Source: an uncultured Dorea sp.
Lineage (GTDB): Bacteria; Bacillota; Clostridia; Lachnospirales; Lachnospiraceae
Direction: 5' to 3'
Assembly (NCBI GenBank): GCA_900550865.1
Contig: URTM01000021.1
Location: 1 to 45,437, forward strand
Length of the DNA stretch: 45,437 bases
The first letter of the stretch is position 1. Each line of letters opens with the position of its first letter. Positions 31,414 through 40,956 of this stretch are shown one piece after another. The position numbers and the translations under genes were made by a program. Below the pieces are notes generated by a model. It worked only from the letters and a program-made list of their open reading frames with translations, was not told where the DNA came from and did no database searches.

Positions 31414-34017
31414 ATGAATTATGGAAAGAAAAAAGCTGCGAAAAGGCAGAAAAAAATAACGTCCAAATCCACGATGCAGGGAAAACGTATCGTTGTCCGT
31501 TTATTCAAAGCACTGCTGATCTGTATTGTTCTTGCAGCAGTAGTCGGAGTAGCCGGCGGCGGTCTTTTTATAAAAAAGATCATTGATGATACTCCTCATG
31601 TCTCCGCATCTGACGTTAAACCGAAAGGATTTACCACTTTCGTCTACGCCGATGATGGCAGCACAGAGATTGAACGGTTTGTATCTTCCGGTTCCAACCG
31701 TGTATACAAATCCATTGATGAGATACCAAAAGATCTGCAGCATGCCTTTGTTGCAATCGAAGATGAACGTTTTTACAAGCACAATGGTATAGATCTGCAG
31801 GGTATTGCCAGAGCTGCCGTGGTTGGTATCACGAGAGGTAATTTTTCGGAAGGTGCCAGTACACTGACGCAGCAGCTGATCAAGAATAATGTATTCCCGA
31901 ACTTTACAAAAGAAAGAACTTTCTACGACAGATTACAGCGTAAAATCCAGGAACAATATCTTGCTTTACAGATTGAAAAGAAAATGGATAAAAACGAGAT
32001 CATGGAAAGCTATCTGAATACGATCAACCTTGGTCAGAACTGTCTGGGAGTTCAGTCTGCATCCCAACGCTATTTTGGTAAAGATGTATCTGAACTGACG
32101 TTATCTGAATGTGCAGTCATTGCCGGAATCACACAGAGTCCGAGCACTTATGATCCGATCACACATCCGGAGAATAACACAGAAAGACGTAACAAAGTAT
32201 TAAAAAATATGCTGGAGCAGGGTTACATCAGCCAGAAGCAGTATGACGAAGCGATGGCCGATGATGTATATGCCAGAATCCAGACAACCAATACTGCTTC
32301 GCAGAATGATAACACATACAGTTATTTTGTTGATGCACTCGCCCAGCAGGTTATACAGGATCTGAAAGACCAGCTTGGCTATACAGATACACAGGCTTAC
32401 AATGCTGTCTACAGCGGCGGACTCAGTATCTATTCTACACAGAATCAGGCAATGCAGCAGATCTGTGACGAAGAAGCCAATAATGATTCCAATTATCCCG
32501 GACTTAAAGAATATGGTCTTGACTATGCACTTACAGTTACACGTGCAGATGGATCAACCGAAAACTATGGAAGCAATAATATTAAGAATTACGTAAAAGA
32601 AACAACCGGAAACGACCAGGGACTTCTATATTCCAGTGAGGATGCAGCCCGTGCCATGGTTGAACAATGGAAAGCCACAATTGCACAGGAAGGTGATACT
32701 TATGATGAGCGTATCACGATCACTCCTCAGCCACAGTCATCTGTCACAATCATGGATCAGAAGACCGGACAGATCAAAGCCATGGTCGGTGGACGTGGTG
32801 AAAAAGCCTCCAGTCTCGGACTTAACAGAGCCTACCAGGGTTCTAAAAGACAGCCTGGATCTACATTCAAGATTCTTGCTGCCTATGCGCCGGCACTGGA
32901 TTCCTGTGACAAAACACTGGCAACCACAATTGATGATGAACCATACACATTGAAAAATGGACAGGTTCTGAGAAATGCCAATAAGCAGTATGGTGGTACC
33001 ACAACACTCCGGGAAGGAATTAAGAAATCCATTAACGTTGTTGCCGTAAAATTAAGTGATGAAATCACACAGGAATTAGGTTATGAATACTGTCAGAAAT
33101 TCGGGATCAGTACACTTGTCAAAGACAAAACAATCAATGGCAAAGTCTTCGATGACAGTACTTCCCAGACTCTTGCTCTGGGTGGTATTACAGAAGGTGT
33201 ATACAATTATGAAATGTGTGCAGCTTATGCATCCATTGCCAATGGCGGTGTATACAACAAACCAACCTTATACAGTAAAGTTGTTGACCACGATGGTAAT
33301 GTCCTTCTGGATGGAACCGGAGAATCTCATACTGTAATCAAAGACAGTACTGCTTATCTTCTTACAAGCGCAATGGAAGATGTTGTAAATTCCGGTACCG
33401 GTACAGCTTGTCAGCTCTCTAATATGCCGGTTGCAGGTAAGACAGGTACTACAACATCCAACAAAGACTTATGGTTCTGCGGATTCACACCATATTACAC
33501 CTGTTCTGTATGGGGTGGATATGACGATAACAAGGAATGTGATTACGACACCAGTTTCCGTTTCCGTCTCTGGAAGGGAATTATGAGCCGGATTCACGCG
33601 AATCTCGAAGAAAAGGACTTCAAAGTTCCATCTTCTGTTGAAAAGAAGAGTATCTGTACGATCACAGGTAAGATCGCAGCAAGTGGATGCCCTTCCATTA
33701 CAGAATATTTTGCAAAGGATACCTTGCCATCCGATACCTGTTCCGGACATGGCTACTCATCCGGCAGCAAATCAAAATCCACTACGGATAACGATACATC
33801 TGATGATTCAACTGGAAATTCAGGTACTACAGGTAATTATTCCGGCAATACCGGCGGCAATACTGGTGGTAATACCGGCAGCGATACAACTGGCGGCAAT
33901 ACCGGTGGCGATACAACCGGCGGCAATACCGGCGGCGATACAACCGGCGGCAATACCGGCAGCGATACAACCGGCGGCAATACCGGCGGCAATACCGGCG
34001 GTGATACCAGTCAGTAA
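31414..34017 (+). CDS. Class A penicillin-binding protein (glycosyltransferase-transpeptidase) with repetitive tail
   Basis: An 867-residue bifunctional peptidoglycan synthase. A basic cytoplasmic N-terminus precedes a membrane anchor at about 30-52. The GT51 glycosyltransferase domain (about 75-260) has AFVAIEDERFYKHNGID, GASTLTQQLIKN and ERKIQE-like motifs (LQRKIQEQYLALQIE). The transpeptidase domain has the three penicillin-binding motifs: STFK (catalytic Ser in RQPGSTFKILA), SIN in KKSINVVAVKL, and KTG in AGKTGTTTSNKD. After it come a cysteine-containing linker (SICTITGKIAASGCPS) and a Gly/Asn/Thr/Asp-rich tail of about 80 residues made of repeats. AAAGGAGG is nine bases before ATG. It stands as a single gene. 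Confidence 0.95.
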   Translation: MNYGKKKAAKRQKKITSKSTMQGKRIVVRLFKALLICIVLAAVVGVAGGGLFIKKIIDDTPHVSASDVKPKGFTTFVYADDGSTEIERFVSSGSNRVYKSIDEIPKDLQHAFVAIEDERFYKHNGIDLQGIARAAVVGITRGNFSEGASTLTQQLIKNNVFPNFTKERTFYDRLQRKIQEQYLALQIEKKMDKNEIMESYLNTINLGQNCLGVQSASQRYFGKDVSELTLSECAVIAGITQSPSTYDPITHPENNTERRNKVLKNMLEQGYISQKQYDEAMADDVYARIQTTNTASQNDNTYSYFVDALAQQVIQDLKDQLGYTDTQAYNAVYSGGLSIYSTQNQAMQQICDEEANNDSNYPGLKEYGLDYALTVTRADGSTENYGSNNIKNYVKETTGNDQGLLYSSEDAARAMVEQWKATIAQEGDTYDERITITPQPQSSVTIMDQKTGQIKAMVGGRGEKASSLGLNRAYQGSKRQPGSTFKILAAYAPALDSCDKTLATTIDDEPYTLKNGQVLRNANKQYGGTTTLREGIKKSINVVAVKLSDEITQELGYEYCQKFGISTLVKDKTINGKVFDDSTSQTLALGGITEGVYNYEMCAAYASIANGGVYNKPTLYSKVVDHDGNVLLDGTGESHTVIKDSTAYLLTSAMEDVVNSGTGTACQLSNMPVAGKTGTTTSNKDLWFCGFTPYYTCSVWGGYDDNKECDYDTSFRFRLWKGIMSRIHANLEEKDFKVPSSVEKKSICTITGKIAASGCPSITEYFAKDTLPSDTCSGHGYSSGSKSKSTTDNDTSDDSTGNSGTTGNYSGNTGGNTGGNTGSDTTGGNTGGDTTGGNTGGDTTGGNTGSDTTGGNTGGNTGGDTSQ
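33865..34014 (+). repeat. 27-bp tandem repeat encoding the PBP tail
   Basis: Four 27-base units from 33865 to 33972 encode the nine-residue unit GGNTG(G/S)DTT, followed by a shortened variant up to 34014. Unit length is a multiple of three, so copy-number change would keep the frame. Less regular related sequence begins at about 33843. Confidence 0.85.
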
Positions 34018-34045
34018 AACTACAGAATAATTGTCTCCGACATCT

Positions 34046-34073
34046 ACAAAAGCTGCCAACCGGCAGCTTTTGT
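34046..34073 (+). terminator. Terminator of the class A PBP gene
   Basis: ACAAAAGCTGCC and GGCAGCTTTTGT form a perfect 12-bp stem with a four-base loop, about 30 bases after the stop. The T run is only four, so termination may be partial. Confidence 0.75.
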
Positions 34074-34090
34074 TACATATTTGAGTATAT

Positions 34091-34127
34091 AAAAATACGG
34101 AGTTCCAACAGACACTCCGCATTTTTT
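34091..34127. terminator. Terminator of the glucokinase operon, possibly bidirectional
   Basis: AAAAATACGGAGT (34091-34103) pairs with ACTCCGCATTTTT (34114-34126) with one mismatch. On the minus strand it ends in a T run and lies 28 bases after the glucokinase stop; the plus strand also ends in TTTTTT. Confidence 0.7.
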
Positions 34128-34154
34128 ATATAATTTATAATGATCGTTTACTTT

Positions 34155-35084
34155 CTAAAGAATCAATTTAGCTGCCCCACAGATACCTGCATCATTTCCT
34201 AATGTAGCAAGAACAAACTCTGTATCTTTATTCGCAAAGAATGCTCTTTCTTTAAAGTTCTTTTCTACATACTGAATCAGCACTTCTCCTGCTTTGGATA
34301 CACCTCCGCCAATTACAATTGCTGACGGATCTGCAACTGCTGCCAGATTAGCCATTGCATATCCAAGATATCTTCCGAATTCTTCCGCAATCTCTTTTGC
34401 TACTACATCTCCGGCTTTTACCGCATCAAATACAGTCTTGGCACTGACTTCCTGCTCTCTCAGTACAGATAATGTATCATCTTTTGCAAGACGGATATTC
34501 GCCAGTCTGGTAATTCCTGTCGCAGATGCATACTGCTCCAGACATCCGGTATTGCCACATCCACAGTGATCTGTTTCCTCATAATTCACACAGAGATGTC
34601 CGATTTCTCCACCGGCACCATGTGCTCCGACCAACGGCTTTCCATCAATGATGATTCCGCCGCCTACACCCGTTCCGAGCGTTACCATGATGATATTCTT
34701 ACGTCCCTTGCCGGCTCCCAGCCACATCTCTCCAAGTGCAGCTACATTGGCATCATTACCGATCTCGGCCTTCATGCCGGACAACTCTTCCATCTCTCTT
34801 TTTACTTCTTTATATCCCCATCCAAGGTTCGCAGTGTTCTGTACTACACCTTCTGCGTCTACCGGTGCCGGAACTCCGACTCCGATTCCTTCTACTTCTT
34901 CTTTGGCAATCTGCTTCTCTTCAAGCTTTGCATTTAATGCTGCCACAATATCCGGAAGAACAGCCTCTCCATGATTCTCTGTACGGGTTTTAATCTCCCA
35001 TTTATCAACGATCTCTCCATCGGTTGTAAACAATCCTAATTTTACCGTTGTTCCCCCGATATCTACTCCAAAACAATATCTCAT
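34155..35084 (-). CDS. glcK: ROK-family glucokinase
   Basis: A 309-residue sugar kinase, probably phosphorylating glucose released inside the cell. The ATP-binding FGVDIGGTTVKLG is at 5-17. VTLGTGVGGGIIIDG is the phosphate-binding region, and HCGCGNTGCLEQYAS is the ROK zinc-binding CxCGxxGCxE motif. No N-terminal DNA-binding domain is present, so it is a kinase and not a ROK repressor. The start uses GGAG that overlaps the stop region of hprK (14 bases apart), so the two are coupled. The link with HPr kinase fits control of sugar use. Confidence 0.95.
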   Translation of the reverse strand: MRYCFGVDIGGTTVKLGLFTTDGEIVDKWEIKTRTENHGEAVLPDIVAALNAKLEEKQIAKEEVEGIGVGVPAPVDAEGVVQNTANLGWGYKEVKREMEELSGMKAEIGNDANVAALGEMWLGAGKGRKNIIMVTLGTGVGGGIIIDGKPLVGAHGAGGEIGHLCVNYEETDHCGCGNTGCLEQYASATGITRLANIRLAKDDTLSVLREQEVSAKTVFDAVKAGDVVAKEIAEEFGRYLGYAMANLAAVADPSAIVIGGGVSKAGEVLIQYVEKNFKERAFFANKDTEFVLATLGNDAGICGAAKLIL

Positions 35085-35097
35085 TTTCTGATTTCTC

Positions 35098-36027
35098 CTA
35101 TTTCTTTGTTAAATTCTGCTGTACACGCTTGTACAGTTCCTGAGCAGCATTATATCCCATCTGTTTCTGTCTGTGGTTAACAGCTGCTGTCTCAACGATA
35201 ATCGCAAGATTACGTCCAGGACGGATTGGAAGATGATGACATACCACCTTATTTCCAAGGAATTCTGTATATTCTTCTTCCAGACCGAGACGGTCATATT
35301 CTTTGTTCTTATTCCACTCTTCCAGTGTGATCACCAGATCAATATTCTGTGTTTCTCTGACACTCAGTACACCGAACAGTGCTTTTACATCTACGATACC
35401 AATACCGCGAAGTTCGATGAAATGTCTCGTGATATCCGGTGCCGATCCAACCAATGTCTCATCACTGACTCTGCGGATCTCTACAACATCATCACTGACA
35501 AGACGGTGTCCACGCTTGATAAGCTCCAGAGCCGCTTCACTCTTGCCGATTCCGCTCTCTCCCATGATCAGCACGCCAACACCATATACATCAACCAGCA
35601 CACCATGAATAGAAATGCATGGTGCAAGTTCCACATTCAGCCAGCGGATGATCTCTGCCGTGAATTCTGATGTCTTCTTCTCTGTCTGGAATACCGGAAC
35701 ATTTGCCTTTTCTGCCATCTCAAGAAGCATCTTCTCCGGCGGAAGATTTCTGCAGAAGATCAGACACGGAATCTTGTAAGAAAGCAGTGTCTCATAAATC
35801 TGTTTCTTCTTAACTTCATCTGTCATCTTCTCCAGAAATGTATACTCTACATAGCCGATGATCTGTACACGTTCTGAATCAAAATGTTCAAAAAAGCCTG
35901 TAAGCTGCAATGCCGGTCTGTTAATGTCCGGTATCTCAACATCCTTGTCGGACAAGTCTACATCCGGTGTAAGATTTTTGAGATTCATTTTTTCAACGAG
36001 TGTTTTTAATTCTACTTTATTCGCCAT
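35098..36027 (-). CDS. hprK: HPr kinase/phosphorylase
   Basis: A 309-residue enzyme that phosphorylates HPr on a serine in response to sugar status and reverses it with phosphate, setting carbon catabolite control in Bacillota. The Walker A GESGIGKS is at 156-163, the following DD (SDDVVEI) at about 179-180 holds the magnesium/catalytic aspartate, and the family signature ELRGIGIVDV is at 205-214. The N-terminal regulatory domain is about 1-130. It lies between uvrC and glcK on the same strand, 51 bases after uvrC. Confidence 0.96.
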   Translation of the reverse strand: MANKVELKTLVEKMNLKNLTPDVDLSDKDVEIPDINRPALQLTGFFEHFDSERVQIIGYVEYTFLEKMTDEVKKKQIYETLLSYKIPCLIFCRNLPPEKMLLEMAEKANVPVFQTEKKTSEFTAEIIRWLNVELAPCISIHGVLVDVYGVGVLIMGESGIGKSEAALELIKRGHRLVSDDVVEIRRVSDETLVGSAPDITRHFIELRGIGIVDVKALFGVLSVRETQNIDLVITLEEWNKNKEYDRLGLEEEYTEFLGNKVVCHHLPIRPGRNLAIIVETAAVNHRQKQMGYNAAQELYKRVQQNLTKK

Positions 36028-36078
36028 ATTCTTCTACCTCACACGTATTAAAAATCTGATAGCACTATTATACCATAC

Positions 36079-37932
36079 TTAAGGATTCTGGTGGAAAAAT
36101 TTATATACTTCCTGTGCAGATTTTTCATTCATACTTGGCAGTTTTTTCAATTCTTCTATGGTTGCATTACGAATTGCATCAATATTTTCGAAGCTTCTCA
36201 TCAGATCTTTCCTTCTCGCAGGTCCTACTCCAGGAATATCATCCAGCACGGAATGTACCTGCCCTTTGCTGCGCAGCTGTCTGTGGAATGTAATCGCAAA
36301 ACGGTGCGCTTCATCCTGTACCCTGGTGATCAGACGGAAACATTCCGAATTGCGGTCAATCGGAAGTTCCACATTATTAAAATACAGTCCCCTCGTTCTG
36401 TGATTATCATCCTTTACCATTCCACATACCGGAATATGCAGATCCAGCTTTTCCAGAACCTCCAGTGCTATATTCACCTGTCCGCGGCCTCCATCCATCA
36501 TGATCAGATCCGGAAATGCCTGAAATCCTCCGGTTTCACTCTCTTCCTGCTGTTCCCGTAAGCCATGTTCAAATCTTCTGGTCAGTACTTCATTCATACT
36601 GGCATAATCGTCCGGTCCCTGTACACTTTTGATCTTGAATTTGCGATAATCATTGCGCTTTGGTTTTCCATGCTCGTAGACCACCATCGAACCAACCGAG
36701 TCAAATCCATTCGTATTGGAAATATCATACGCCTCCATGCGCACGATCCCTTTTAATCCCAGTATCTTTTCCAGTTCTTTGACCGCACCGATCGTTCTTC
36801 CTTCTTCGCGTTTCAGACGTTCTCTGTCATTCTTTAATACCATCTGTGCATTCTTCTGCGCCAGTTCTACCAGCTTTTCCTTCGTTCCTTTCTTCGGAAT
36901 GCAAAGATGTGCTTTCCGTTCTCTCCTTGCTGTCAGCCATTCTTCGATGATCTCCTGATCTTCAATTTCCTCCGGAAGCATCAATTCAGCCGGAATATAT
37001 GGGGTGCCTGCATAGAACTGTTTGATAAAGCTTGACAGTATCTCGCTTTCTGTATCGTTTTCTGCAATCTTCAGATAGAAATGATCCCGTCCGATCAGTC
37101 TTCCGCTTCGGATAAAGAAGACCTGTACAACTGCATCTTCCCCTTCCGAAGCCATCGCGATAATATCTCTGTCATTTCCTGCCGTATCTGTAATCTTCTG
37201 CTTCTGGGCAATCTTCTGTACACTTGTAAGTAATTCCCGGTATTCGATCGCCTTTTCAAATTCCAGATTATCCGATGCCTCCATCATCTTTTCTTCCAGT
37301 TCTTTTAAAATCGGATCATAATTTCCGTTCAGGAAATGTACCACTTCATCAATTGCTTTCCGGTATTCTTCCTGAGAAACATATCCCTGGCACGGTGCCT
37401 GACACTGATGGATATGGTAATTCAGACAAGGTCTCTCCTTCCCGATATCCTTTGGCAGCGAACGGTTACAGCTACGGATATGATAAAGCTTACGGATCAG
37501 TTCGATCGTATCTTTTACCGCACCTGCACTGGTATACGGTCCAAAATACTTTGCCTTATCCTTCTTCATCCGTCTTGCCATCATTACCCTTGGAAACGGC
37601 TCGTTTACCGTAACTTTTATAAATGGATAGGTCTTGTCATCCATCAGCATGGTATTATACTTCGGTCTGTGTTCTTTGATCAGATTACACTCTAACACCA
37701 ATGCTTCCAGTTCTGAGTCCGTCACAATGTATTCAAATCTGGAAATATGTGTCACCATCTGTTCAATCTTGGCACCCTTGTTCCTGCTGCTCTGAAAATA
37801 CTGACGGACACGGTTCTTAAGACTGATCGCCTTTCCGACATAGATGATCGTATCTTTTTCATCGTGCATCAGATAGACTCCCGGCTTTCCGGGCAGTTTC
37901 TTCAATTCTTCCTGTATGTTAAAATTCTCCAT
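36079..37932 (-). CDS. uvrC: Excinuclease ABC subunit C
   Basis: A 617-residue nuclease of nucleotide excision repair that cuts on both sides of UvrB-marked damage. The N-terminal GIY-YIG domain (about 15-95) starts KPGVYLMHDEKDTIIYVGKA. A UVR domain that binds UvrB lies near 200-235, then the RNase H-like endonuclease domain with MEAYDISNTNGFDSVGSMVV and LIMMDGGRGQVN, and finally two helix-hairpin-helix motifs (DDIPGVGPARRKDLMRSF). The ATG has AGGAG six bases upstream. It lies 64 bases downstream of the cobI-like gene. Confidence 0.97.
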   Translation of the reverse strand: MENFNIQEELKKLPGKPGVYLMHDEKDTIIYVGKAISLKNRVRQYFQSSRNKGAKIEQMVTHISRFEYIVTDSELEALVLECNLIKEHRPKYNTMLMDDKTYPFIKVTVNEPFPRVMMARRMKKDKAKYFGPYTSAGAVKDTIELIRKLYHIRSCNRSLPKDIGKERPCLNYHIHQCQAPCQGYVSQEEYRKAIDEVVHFLNGNYDPILKELEEKMMEASDNLEFEKAIEYRELLTSVQKIAQKQKITDTAGNDRDIIAMASEGEDAVVQVFFIRSGRLIGRDHFYLKIAENDTESEILSSFIKQFYAGTPYIPAELMLPEEIEDQEIIEEWLTARRERKAHLCIPKKGTKEKLVELAQKNAQMVLKNDRERLKREEGRTIGAVKELEKILGLKGIVRMEAYDISNTNGFDSVGSMVVYEHGKPKRNDYRKFKIKSVQGPDDYASMNEVLTRRFEHGLREQQEESETGGFQAFPDLIMMDGGRGQVNIALEVLEKLDLHIPVCGMVKDDNHRTRGLYFNNVELPIDRNSECFRLITRVQDEAHRFAITFHRQLRSKGQVHSVLDDIPGVGPARRKDLMRSFENIDAIRNATIEELKKLPSMNEKSAQEVYKFFHQNP

Positions 37933-37996
37933 ATACGTCTCCTGTATATTTTCTATTTTCTAATTCTAAACATCTTCTCTGATTTTTTGAATCCTG

Positions 37997-38698
37997 TTAT
38001 CGCTCTTTTTCCGACTCTTTTACAATCACTAAAGAATAATAGCCTGCCTGCTCCGGAACATCTTCTATTTTTTCATAAATTTGCTCCTCTGGCATCCCAC
38101 AGTTTTCTATCATCTTTACATTCACATTTCCACCTTTTTCTTCCAACGCCTTTTTTACTTCACCTATTCTGGATGCAGACTTCATCAGAATCTTTGTCCC
38201 CGGATAGTTTAGTGCTTCCTCTATCCCATAACTGGACGGGATTACATGAAGTTCCTCTTTCCTGTCAACCAGACTGTCATCCAGTCTCGCCGCTGCTGCA
38301 CAAAAGGACGGAATTCCACTGATGATCGCTGTCTCATATCCTTTTGCTTTTACTATGCGGTGAATGTACATATAAGTCGAATAGATTGTCGGATCACCCA
38401 GCGTCAGATAGGCTACATCCTTCCCTTTTTCCAGTTCTTCTACAATTCTCCCTGCTGCATTTTCATAATTCTGATCCAGGATCTGTCTGTCCTTTGTCAT
38501 CGGCGTATCCAGATTCAGGAATTCCTTTTCTTCCATGTTCTCTATCATTCCCGCTGCAATCCTGTAACTGACCGCATATTTCCTGCCTCTCGCAGGCACT
38601 GCAAGCACCGGACATTCTTTTATGATACGCACTGCCTTATATGTCATAAGTTCCGGATCTCCAGGCCCGACTCCTACTCCGAATAATCTTCCCTTCAT
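37997..38698 (-). CDS. cobI: Precorrin-2/cobalt-precorrin-2 C20-methyltransferase
   Basis: A 233-residue SAM-dependent methyltransferase of cobalamin ring synthesis, acting at C20. The N-terminal LFGVGVGPGDPELMTYKAV is the tetrapyrrole methylase start, and VAYLTLGDPTIYSTYMYIHRI is the CobI/CbiL-type signature. ISGIPSFCAAAARL follows. The anaerobic form (CbiL) is more likely given the host type. No other cobalamin gene is in the window, so it is separated from the usual operon. The ATG has GGAGG seven bases upstream. It is the first gene in line with uvrC. Confidence 0.92.
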   Translation of the reverse strand: MKGRLFGVGVGPGDPELMTYKAVRIIKECPVLAVPARGRKYAVSYRIAAGMIENMEEKEFLNLDTPMTKDRQILDQNYENAAGRIVEELEKGKDVAYLTLGDPTIYSTYMYIHRIVKAKGYETAIISGIPSFCAAAARLDDSLVDRKEELHVIPSSYGIEEALNYPGTKILMKSASRIGEVKKALEEKGGNVNVKMIENCGMPEEQIYEKIEDVPEQAGYYSLVIVKESEKER

Positions 38699-38754
38699 AC
38701 TCTTTCCTCCAGAATACTCTCATCCTGCCTATTATATACCAGGCAGATATAATT

Positions 38755-38803
38755 GAAAAGAAAAAAGATACAAGGCTTGCTTTCGCTATGCCCTGTATCT
38801 TTC
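38755..38803 (-). terminator. Terminator of ftsH
   Basis: AAAGATACAGGGC (minus strand 38802-38790) pairs with GCCTTGTATCTTT (38776-38764) with one G-U pair and a 13-base loop, then TTTTCTTTTC. It lies 25 bases after the ftsH stop. Confidence 0.85.
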
Positions 38804-38827
38804 TTCTCATATCTGTTCCTTTTTTAC

Positions 38828-40846
38828 TTATTCTTCTTCGTGAACGGCTTCTTTTATTGCTTCAACAGATTCTTCGGCTGTCTCTTCTGCTTTCTCCTGC
38901 ACAGCTGTATCATGTACCGCAGTTGTCTCATCTGCAGATTTCATGACAAAACCTTCACCTTCTACCGGATTCATACCGATTCTTGCTTCTTCCTTCTTCG
39001 GTGCATCCGGATCAATTCCTTCTGCTTCATGGAAAATCTCCATAAATTCTTTTCCGGTGATCGTCTCTTTTTCGATCAGGAATGCTGCAATCCTATCCAG
39101 TGACTGTCTGTGATCTCTCAGCAGCTGTTTTGCTTCTTCATAAGCATCTTTCAACATCTTCATGACTTCTTCATCAATCTCTGATGCAGTCTGCTGTCCG
39201 CAATTGCTGACCGGACGTCCGTCCAGATAACGGTTCTGAATGGATTCCAGACCGATCAATCCGAACTTCTCACTCATACCATACTGTGTGATCATGGCTC
39301 TTGCAACGCTTGTTGCTTTCTCGATATCATTGGAAGCTCCCGTTGTAACCGTATCAAATACCACTTCTTCCGCAGCACGTCCTGCAAGCAATCCGACTAA
39401 CATCGCCTGTAGTTCCTTCTTCGTGTTCAGGAATTTCTCTTCCTCCGGTGTCTGCATAACATAACCCAGTGCTCCCATTGTACGCGGAACAATCGTAATC
39501 TTCTGTACCGGTTCCGCATCTTTCTGCAATGCGCTTACCAGTGCATGTCCGACCTCATGGTAGGAAACGATTTTCCGTTCTTCCTGGCTCATAATCCGGT
39601 CTTTCTTCTCTTTTCCTACAAGTACTACTTCTACTGCTTCAAATAAGTCTGACTGACACACTGCATTTCTTCCGTGTTTTACTGCATTGATTGCTGCCTC
39701 ATTGATCATATTGGCGAGATCGGAACCAACCGCTCCTGAAGTTGCCAGTGCAATCTCTTCCAGATTAACAGTCTCATCCATCTTTACATCTTTGGAATGT
39801 ACCTTCAGGACCTCTACACGTCCTTTCAGATCTGGTTTTTCCACGATGATACGTCTGTCAAAACGTCCTGGTCTCAATAACGCAGGATCCAGGATCTCCG
39901 GTCTGTTAGTTGCTGCAAGAAGTACCAGTCCTTTATTGCTTTCAAATCCATCCATCTCCGCAAGAAGCTGGTTCAGTGTCTGCTCACGCTCGTCGTTACC
40001 GCCCATCTGATTGTCACGGCTCTTACCGATTGCATCAATCTCATCAATGAAAATGATACATGGTGCCATCTGCTGTGCCTGCTTGAACAGGTCACGTACT
40101 CTGGATGCTCCGACACCGACATACATTTCCACGAATGCGGAACCACTCAGTGAGAAGAACGGTACCTTTGCTTCCCCGGCTACCGCTTTCGCCAGAAGTG
40201 TCTTACCTGTTCCCGGAGGGCCGACTAACAATGCTCCTTTCGGAAGCTTTGCTCCGACGCTCGTATATTTTCCAGGATTATGCAGGAAATCAACCACTTC
40301 CTGTAAGGACTCCTTTGCCTCATCCTGTCCGGCTACATCCTTGAATGTCACACCGGTCTGCTTTTCCACATACATCTTGGCATTGCTCTTGCCGATTCCC
40401 ATCATGCCGCCGCCTTTTGACATACGCTTTGTCATCCAGATGATCATTCCGACAAAGAATGCAATCGGCAGGAATGTTAAGATTACATTCATCGCCATCG
40501 CGGATGTCGTATCCGGAATCTCCTGATTAAATTCCACGCCTGCTTTTTCCAGACGGCTGGTCAGTTCATCATCATTTACAACACCTGTGTAATATTCCTC
40601 TGAAACTCCGCTGTCTTTATCCTTCTTCGTGACGATCATGATCTTGTCACTCTGGATCTCTACTTTTTTGACCTTGCCATCATCTACCATCTTCAGAAAT
40701 TTATTATAGGTAATCTCTTTTGCAGAGGTCATTCCCTGGAACTGGAACAGCGCGACCACAAGGATCGATGTAATCACTGTGACCAGTAAAATAAACGAAA
40801 TACCTTGTTTATTATTCTTGTTGTTCTTGTTATTCTGGTTATCCAT
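38828..40846 (-). CDS. ftsH: ATP-dependent zinc metalloprotease FtsH
   Basis: A 672-residue membrane AAA+ protease that removes damaged membrane proteins. The N-terminus is Asn/Lys rich (MDNQNNKNNKNNKQG), then one membrane helix, an extracytoplasmic domain and a second helix near 108-130. The AAA domain has Walker A GPPGTGKT, Walker B IIFIDEIDAIG and SRH ATNRPEILDPALLRPGRFDRR. The zinc site HEVGH is followed by SNDIEKAT with the third ligand. The C-terminal ~50 residues are acidic. ATG 40846 has AGGAGG six bases upstream and a promoter at 40871-40899. It stands alone. Confidence 0.97.
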   Translation of the reverse strand: MDNQNNKNNKNNKQGISFILLVTVITSILVVALFQFQGMTSAKEITYNKFLKMVDDGKVKKVEIQSDKIMIVTKKDKDSGVSEEYYTGVVNDDELTSRLEKAGVEFNQEIPDTTSAMAMNVILTFLPIAFFVGMIIWMTKRMSKGGGMMGIGKSNAKMYVEKQTGVTFKDVAGQDEAKESLQEVVDFLHNPGKYTSVGAKLPKGALLVGPPGTGKTLLAKAVAGEAKVPFFSLSGSAFVEMYVGVGASRVRDLFKQAQQMAPCIIFIDEIDAIGKSRDNQMGGNDEREQTLNQLLAEMDGFESNKGLVLLAATNRPEILDPALLRPGRFDRRIIVEKPDLKGRVEVLKVHSKDVKMDETVNLEEIALATSGAVGSDLANMINEAAINAVKHGRNAVCQSDLFEAVEVVLVGKEKKDRIMSQEERKIVSYHEVGHALVSALQKDAEPVQKITIVPRTMGALGYVMQTPEEEKFLNTKKELQAMLVGLLAGRAAEEVVFDTVTTGASNDIEKATSVARAMITQYGMSEKFGLIGLESIQNRYLDGRPVSNCGQQTASEIDEEVMKMLKDAYEEAKQLLRDHRQSLDRIAAFLIEKETITGKEFMEIFHEAEGIDPDAPKKEEARIGMNPVEGEGFVMKSADETTAVHDTAVQEKAEETAEESVEAIKEAVHEEE

Positions 40847-40870
40847 TTTAATCCTCCTGTATAACTAAAT

Positions 40871-40899
40871 ATTATAAAGACCGCTATGTTAGAAATCAA
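40871..40899 (-). promoter_or_regulatory. ftsH promoter
   Basis: On the minus strand TTGATT (40899-40894), 17 bases, TATAAT (40876-40871). The -10 is perfect and the -35 matches 4 of 6. The start near 40865 gives a leader of about 20 bases. Confidence 0.65.
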
Positions 40900-40956
40900 T
40901 AAAAACATTACCGCTCAGCGATTTTTTACCATTATATTAGGCTTATTTTATCTTTT

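Noticed and set aside
33843..34014. Possible CRISPR-like or minisatellite array
   Set aside because: Repeats are contiguous, in frame and without spacers, so they are a coding repeat.
33820..34122. Minus-strand frame rich in GIAAG repeats
   Set aside because: It is the antisense of the PBP repeat tail and arises from its low complexity.
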